DNA from: Asterias rubens
Lineage: Eukaryota > Echinodermata > Asteroidea > Forcipulatida > Asteriidae
Length of the DNA: 64,000 bases
Assembly: GCF_902459465.1 (NCBI RefSeq)
Contig: NC_047073.1
Span: 992,001 to 1,056,000, forward strand
Reading direction: 5' to 3'
Shown: positions 56,301 to 62,300 of the stretch, piece by piece
Numbering within the stretch: the first letter of the stretch is position 1
Layout of the letters: the number at the start of each line of letters is the position of its first letter
Notes under the pieces: generated by a model
Databases searched by the model: none
Seen by the model: only the letters and a program-made list of their open reading frames with translations
What the model was told of the DNA's origin: nothing
Translations under genes and position numbers: made by a program

Positions 56301-59300
56301 AGCAGAATTACCTAAGAAGGATCTCCCTGCAACATTCACTGTGGGTGACGGAGAAACAGAGGGAAACAAACCCCTGGAAAGCAACACTCAATATGACATC
56401 TATCTGGGATCAGTCAGTAGGATTTCTCAATCGGTAAGCCTTGTATTTTATCTGTGGTGTCTTTTTATACACAATGGGAAATTGACCCCCTTGCACAAAC
56501 ACATGTGTCTACTCTCCGACAAGCTTGGCAATAAGAAACTGAATTCCAATTAAAGTGATTAGGCAAGTCATTGCATATGAAAATGACGGTATAATACGCA
56601 CTATACACTTAGAACACACAGGTACATTTACTACAACATTGGGAAAAAACAGTAATTTTGTGATGAAATGTCCCGTGAATTGGGTCATTCAGCTTCTTGC
56701 TATTGTTATTAGTAAAATAAGTACTTCAGAATGTATTAAGAATTATAACATGGTTAAATATATATAGTTTGATACGAGCAAAAACAAATGTGTTGGATGT
56801 TTCTCTCCTCATATTTTTGTAGGAATATGCAATTAATTGGAGTGAGGCGCTCAGAATTCAAGGTAATTTACTGTTCAGTAACTCCACTTTGATCATTTTG
56901 TGAAAATTTTGCTTTTATTCAACACAGAGGCTTCAAATTAAGGGATGATGGGAAAAATTGTCCATCTTTTTATGTCAAATGAGAATAAATTTGACAAATT
57001 GCATAATGCATCCTATTAAATATTATATAATGTATACCAAGATCCTTGTCTTGTGATTGGTGGTACTTCTGTTACTCTACCAAACTTATTATAGGAGTCC
57101 TATGTGGTATCTGGTGCACCAAAAGGGACAGGTGAAAATAATGTCTAAAAAGTAAACAAAACCTGAAAGTATTTTTTTTCGCTCAACCAATTCAATTCCC
57201 TGAATTATCATTTCATTACCTCCAAAAATTATTTCAGTCCATCAAAATACTATTTTTTCCCTCAAAATTTTGTTTCCCTCCCTATAAAGAATTTCATTAT
57301 CTCAATACTTTTCTTTTCCCTTCAAAAACTATTTTTTCTCTCAAAATATTATTTTAGTCTCTCAAAATATTAATTGGGGGGTAATGAAATAATTTATTTC
57401 GTTCCAACGAAGTTGTATTTTATTTGCTACTCTCGAAATGTTCTTTCATTACTCAAAATAAATTTCTGAGTGAAAAAAAGAATATTTTGGTGTACTGAAA
57501 TTATTTTGGGGAACAAAGTAGCATTTTTGAGGGAAGAAAGTAATATATGGAGGTGTTACCTAATCAATTTGTCTTTGTCTGTTCCTCTTTCATAAGGTAA
57601 AATGAGTTTCATTATTGTCCAATATTGTGGTACAATTATCATATCATTTTTGGTCTTGATTGCAAAACTCAGAATCAACTGAGCGGCCAGCTTTTGACTA
57701 AAACTTAACTTAATATCCTGATTAGCTATTTTCTTCAGTGTCGTCAATTTTTATTGATGTTGCATCAATAGAATATTATAAATAATTATAACCTAAACAA
57801 TGTATTATTTGTTTGTCAGTGCGAAAACGTGCAGTGCCACCAACTGCAAGCCCATCGGTAGCTGCTATTATAAATAATTATAACCTAAACAATGTATTAT
57901 TTGTTTGTCAGTGCGAAAACGTGCAGTGCCACCAACTGCAAGCCCATCGGTAGCTGCTATAGTGGTTCCATTGATGCTGCTGGTGTTGATTTGTGTTGCA
58001 GCTGCTGTGGTCTTCATAATAAGGTAATAATTATTGTCACAATGTAGTGATATTTACAGGGAAAATCGGCCCAAATGCTGTAAACATCAAATAAAAAACA
58101 CTGGCCAAAAATTATGTTAAACAATTTTTTTTAAAGCAGAAATAAGCAGGATGCCCAGTCACAGATGATACATATTTGATTAGTAACCTTAGTCTGGTAA
58201 GCTTAATATTGTGGTGCTAGAGCTGCTTACAGGCAGTGGACACTATTGGTAATTACTCAAAATAATGATTAGCATAAAACCTTACGTGGTAACAAGTAAT
58301 GGGGGAGAGGTTGATAGTATAAAACGTTGTGAGAAATGGCTCCCTCTAAAGTAACATAGATATTCGAGAAAGAAGTAATTTTCGACGAATTTGATTTCGA
58401 GACCTCAAGTTTAGAATTTGAAGTCTCGAAACTTCATGTGACAAGGTTGTTTTTTCTTTCATTGTTATCTCGCAACTTCGACGACCAATTGAGCTCAAAT
58501 TTTCACAGGTTACGGTTTAATATTTTATGCATATATTGAGATACACCAAGTGAGAAGACTGGTCTTTGACAGTTACCAATAGTGTCCAGTGTCTTTAAAC
58601 AGACTATTTTAAGTAGAAAAATTCTGCTGAGCGAAGCTGAGCATTAGCAGTATACTGTTTTTCATTGTAACTCATCTTCAATTTAGCTTGTGGCTTTGAC
58701 ACATGGTGTTGGGAAACCATCCGGAATGAATAAACTAACAAATGAACGCTAATACCATAACAGTTAAGCATTGATGATTGTAGGAATGCTGTACCGGTAT
58801 TTATTATTTTTGTTAACTGTACCTTTCAGGAGGAAGAAAGGACTTAACAACAGCCCAGATCGTAGACATTTCAATGCTGCAAATGGTAAGAGATTATAAA
58901 TTGCATCCCTGTAAACTTTCTTTTTGACTTAATAAACAGATTATTATGTCTATAAGAAAGAATGAGAACTTTTCAGACTTGAAGGGATCAGCAATTACAT
59001 GCATTTTAAACAATTCTGCACACATTTTTCTTGACAACTTCACAGTCAACCGAGTTTTTGAATGTTTTATTTGTTTCGTCAGTGGGAGTGCGAGCTAGCA
59101 ATGACAAACTTTCTTCAGGATTAGAAAACCCATATAGTGATGTTGCCAATGAAGTTCAGCCTGCAAGCACACCAGCCAATACACCAGCCGCAGCACCAGC
59201 CACTTCACCAGCCACACCAGCCGCTCCAGCCAGACCCAAGCAGGTTAAGAAGAAGAAGCAATTTACTGCTCCTTTCCCGATTCCGTTGTCAGAGTTGAAA

Positions 59301-62300
59301 GATTATGTCAGCAAGAAGAAGAAGGAAACGTACAAAGAAGGCAATGGGTTTCTGTTTGACTATGAGGTGAGTCAGCAAATTTTTATTTTATTTTTAAGAA
59401 TAACAAAATGGGAAGATTGTGCACTTTTAAGCCGTGTAGACCCCCCAAAGAGGCTTTTATTATTAATACAAATATGTTCACTTATTTGCATATTATGCCT
59501 GTAATTGCAATGGAAACGCAGCAGATTTGCAGCCAAGCAATATACTCAATCCCAACTCTCCCTGATTCTGCAGGAATTTTGTGAAAATAAACAAATCTTT
59601 CCATGTTCTATTGATTAAATTAGAAAATCTCACTGATTCCGGAAACCTTTTCCTTATCGTTGATGCTATTCTACATATCTCCCCGAGTGTTGGACAAACT
59701 CTCTCTGATTGAAAAATGCAAATGTTGGCAGCTCTGTACAATATAGACTGTGCCCCCTGTCTTTATCCACAAGGATAAAGACAGGTCCCTGCCGCTAGAT
59801 CCAGTGATTCCATTAGATACAATGATATGATAAACGAGCAGTGACATAGATGCACAAATAGTCACTGCTGTCAAGTCCGCAATAGAATTTGACTGCGAAT
59901 CTCTATGTGAAATGACTGAGGTCAAAGGGTAAAACCACACGCCAGTTTTTGATGCCGGTCGTTGGCATTATTCACGAGCCTAGAAGTGTGACGTCGGATG
60001 TTCAGGCGCTGTACAATATAACAACTTATGCGTAACAAACTCCTCAGATCTGTAGTGCCTTGTGTAGATTATTCATGTAAGCTGCTTGCATGCGCTTTCT
60101 TGAAACCTGTCCATTAAAAGACCTTTAGGTTGCCAGCAGCCGATTTCACGAAACGCTAGGATTAATCCTATCTCAGAGTAACCCGTCCTAACTTAGGATG
60201 AGTTCAATTCGTCCTCCGTGTTTGGATACGGAACTAAACCCGTCCTAAGTCCTAAGATTAATCCTAAGTTAGGAAGAGTTTAGTGAAATCGATGGCTGTG
60301 CTGCTAAGTAAGGAAGCGCATCAAGCTATGGCAATCATAAGAACCATCTTTATTATGACAGGTACTCATTTACCCCAGGTGAAAAGAAGCAAGAGTGTTA
60401 TGTTTCTTGTTCAAGGACACAGTGTCATGACAGGGATGCAAATCCAAACCTGATAACTCGGTTACCAGATCTTGAACCTGGTGCACTTGACTGCCTAGGC
60501 CAAGACACACTTAATGCTTATGCTGAGCAAGATGTTTAAGTGATTAGCTAGTTTATGTGTTACGCCTAAATGCTAAGTTGGAGGTAGTATGGTCTACTTA
60601 AAGACCCCTGTATTGATGACATCAAGGTTTGCTTAGTGTATTGCTAAAGTGCTGCAATTGAATACTGAATTTCCCAAGATACACAATGACTTCCCATTCT
60701 TCTGCACGGTAGTAAACAAACTGTGGTGTCATCAGTACTAAGTTATATTGCCTCTTCATAATGATGGGAATGTGATCTTTCAACTGTGTTGAATTTTTGT
60801 ATTTCTTTTCAATTTTTAGAATTTGCCCGATTCCGACCGTCATTCATGTGAAAGAGCAAAGGACGACAAAAACAAGGAGAAGAATCGCTATGCTAACATC
60901 ATTCCTTGTGAGTTTATTAATATTATGAGTATTGTTTCGTTTCAACTGTTTTCTTCACGTAAAAACCTGAAATACTTCATGTTGGATGAGCTGCCAGGCA
61001 GCTCTGAAGAGGCCATATCTTCTACCAGCTTTAGGCTTCTTGTCTGCGACCTCCCCATACTATTATTAAGTTCCGTTCAGTAGTTTTCCTTATATTGTAC
61101 ATGTACTACCTAATGGTATGAAAAATAAACCTGAAAATGAACCAAATGACTTCACAATAATTTGTCTTCATGCCTCTAATAATAATAATAACACATATAC
61201 ATTGGTGTCTTTTATAGTTCAGGTATCTACCAATAAGGTACTCAAGGCACTTAAGACAGGTTTTTGAGACAAAATTATTTGAAATTACGAGTAAGATTTA
61301 TGTAGCACTTTATAAGGGTTTACATGGTGCTGCTGCGCACTTGGCAGCTCCTGACAGAAACACAGAGATAAACAGCGATAGCAATTGTGCATTACATCAC
61401 ACATATGGCATTTATGTCCCACCAGAGGTATGAATCAATTATGATAAAGTGTCTTGCAAGATCAGGACTGGAACCCACACTATTGCCCTGTATTTTTGCA
61501 CAATTTTTATTCCTCTATTCTATTGTTTTGTATGAATTTTTCTTGTTGCCACTTAAGAGATCTCATTTTGAATTGTTTACCTTTTTACACCTGCTAGTTT
61601 TAAATTCAATGCCCATACTTTTAGACTTTTATAACCAGTCGCTTTTCCTTTGTTTTGTATGTTTCTTCTTGTTGCTTTTGCTTTTTGCCCTGCTGTTTTC
61701 CCCCATTATTTTTAATATGTGTCAACTTAATCTTTTGAATTGTAGTTTTAAGCAATGTTTAGTTTGTATTCAAGTGTGTTTAATCCAACCATTTATATTT
61801 AGATTCCTAACTTTGTATCTACCACAGATGACTTTTCTCGTGTTGTGCTTGAGAAACTACCAGATGAACCAGACTCTGATTATGTAAATGCAAGTTACAT
61901 GGATGTAAGTTTGTCATATGATTTCTTTCTGTTCCATTGTGTTACCCTGTACAGAATCGATAAGCGACCACTCCAGTTTTTAGAAAGAACTGAAACATAT
62001 TCAGGAAATCCCCCGAGGTGGAGAAAAACTGAAACCAAATACGGCAGAATTACTTTTGTACAGATACAGGCTTTGTGATGATAATGAAAACGACATATTT
62101 CCTGAAGAGTTCAACGAAATTAAACAAAAAAACATTTGGTTTTGATAGTCCAAAACCCCACCCACCAAGATAAAAAGATAAAATAAACAAGTTTTAATGA
62201 CACTTCTGTATAAATTTAACCACTGTTTTTGCTTCCTTCTCACCACTACAGGGTTTCAATGAACCAAACAAATACATAGCCAGCCAAGGTAAGTAAAAAA

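Noticed and set aside
57820..57911. The first acceptor copy as the main transmembrane exon start
   Set aside because: It shifts frame and reaches TAG before the hydrophobic helix. The second copy gives an uninterrupted helix and the right phase.
61387..61887. A 166-codon open frame within the PTP gene intron
   Set aside because: It reads T-rich sequence as Leu/Phe/Cys-rich peptide in a frame different from the exon it overlaps (61828-61904). No domain motif is present.
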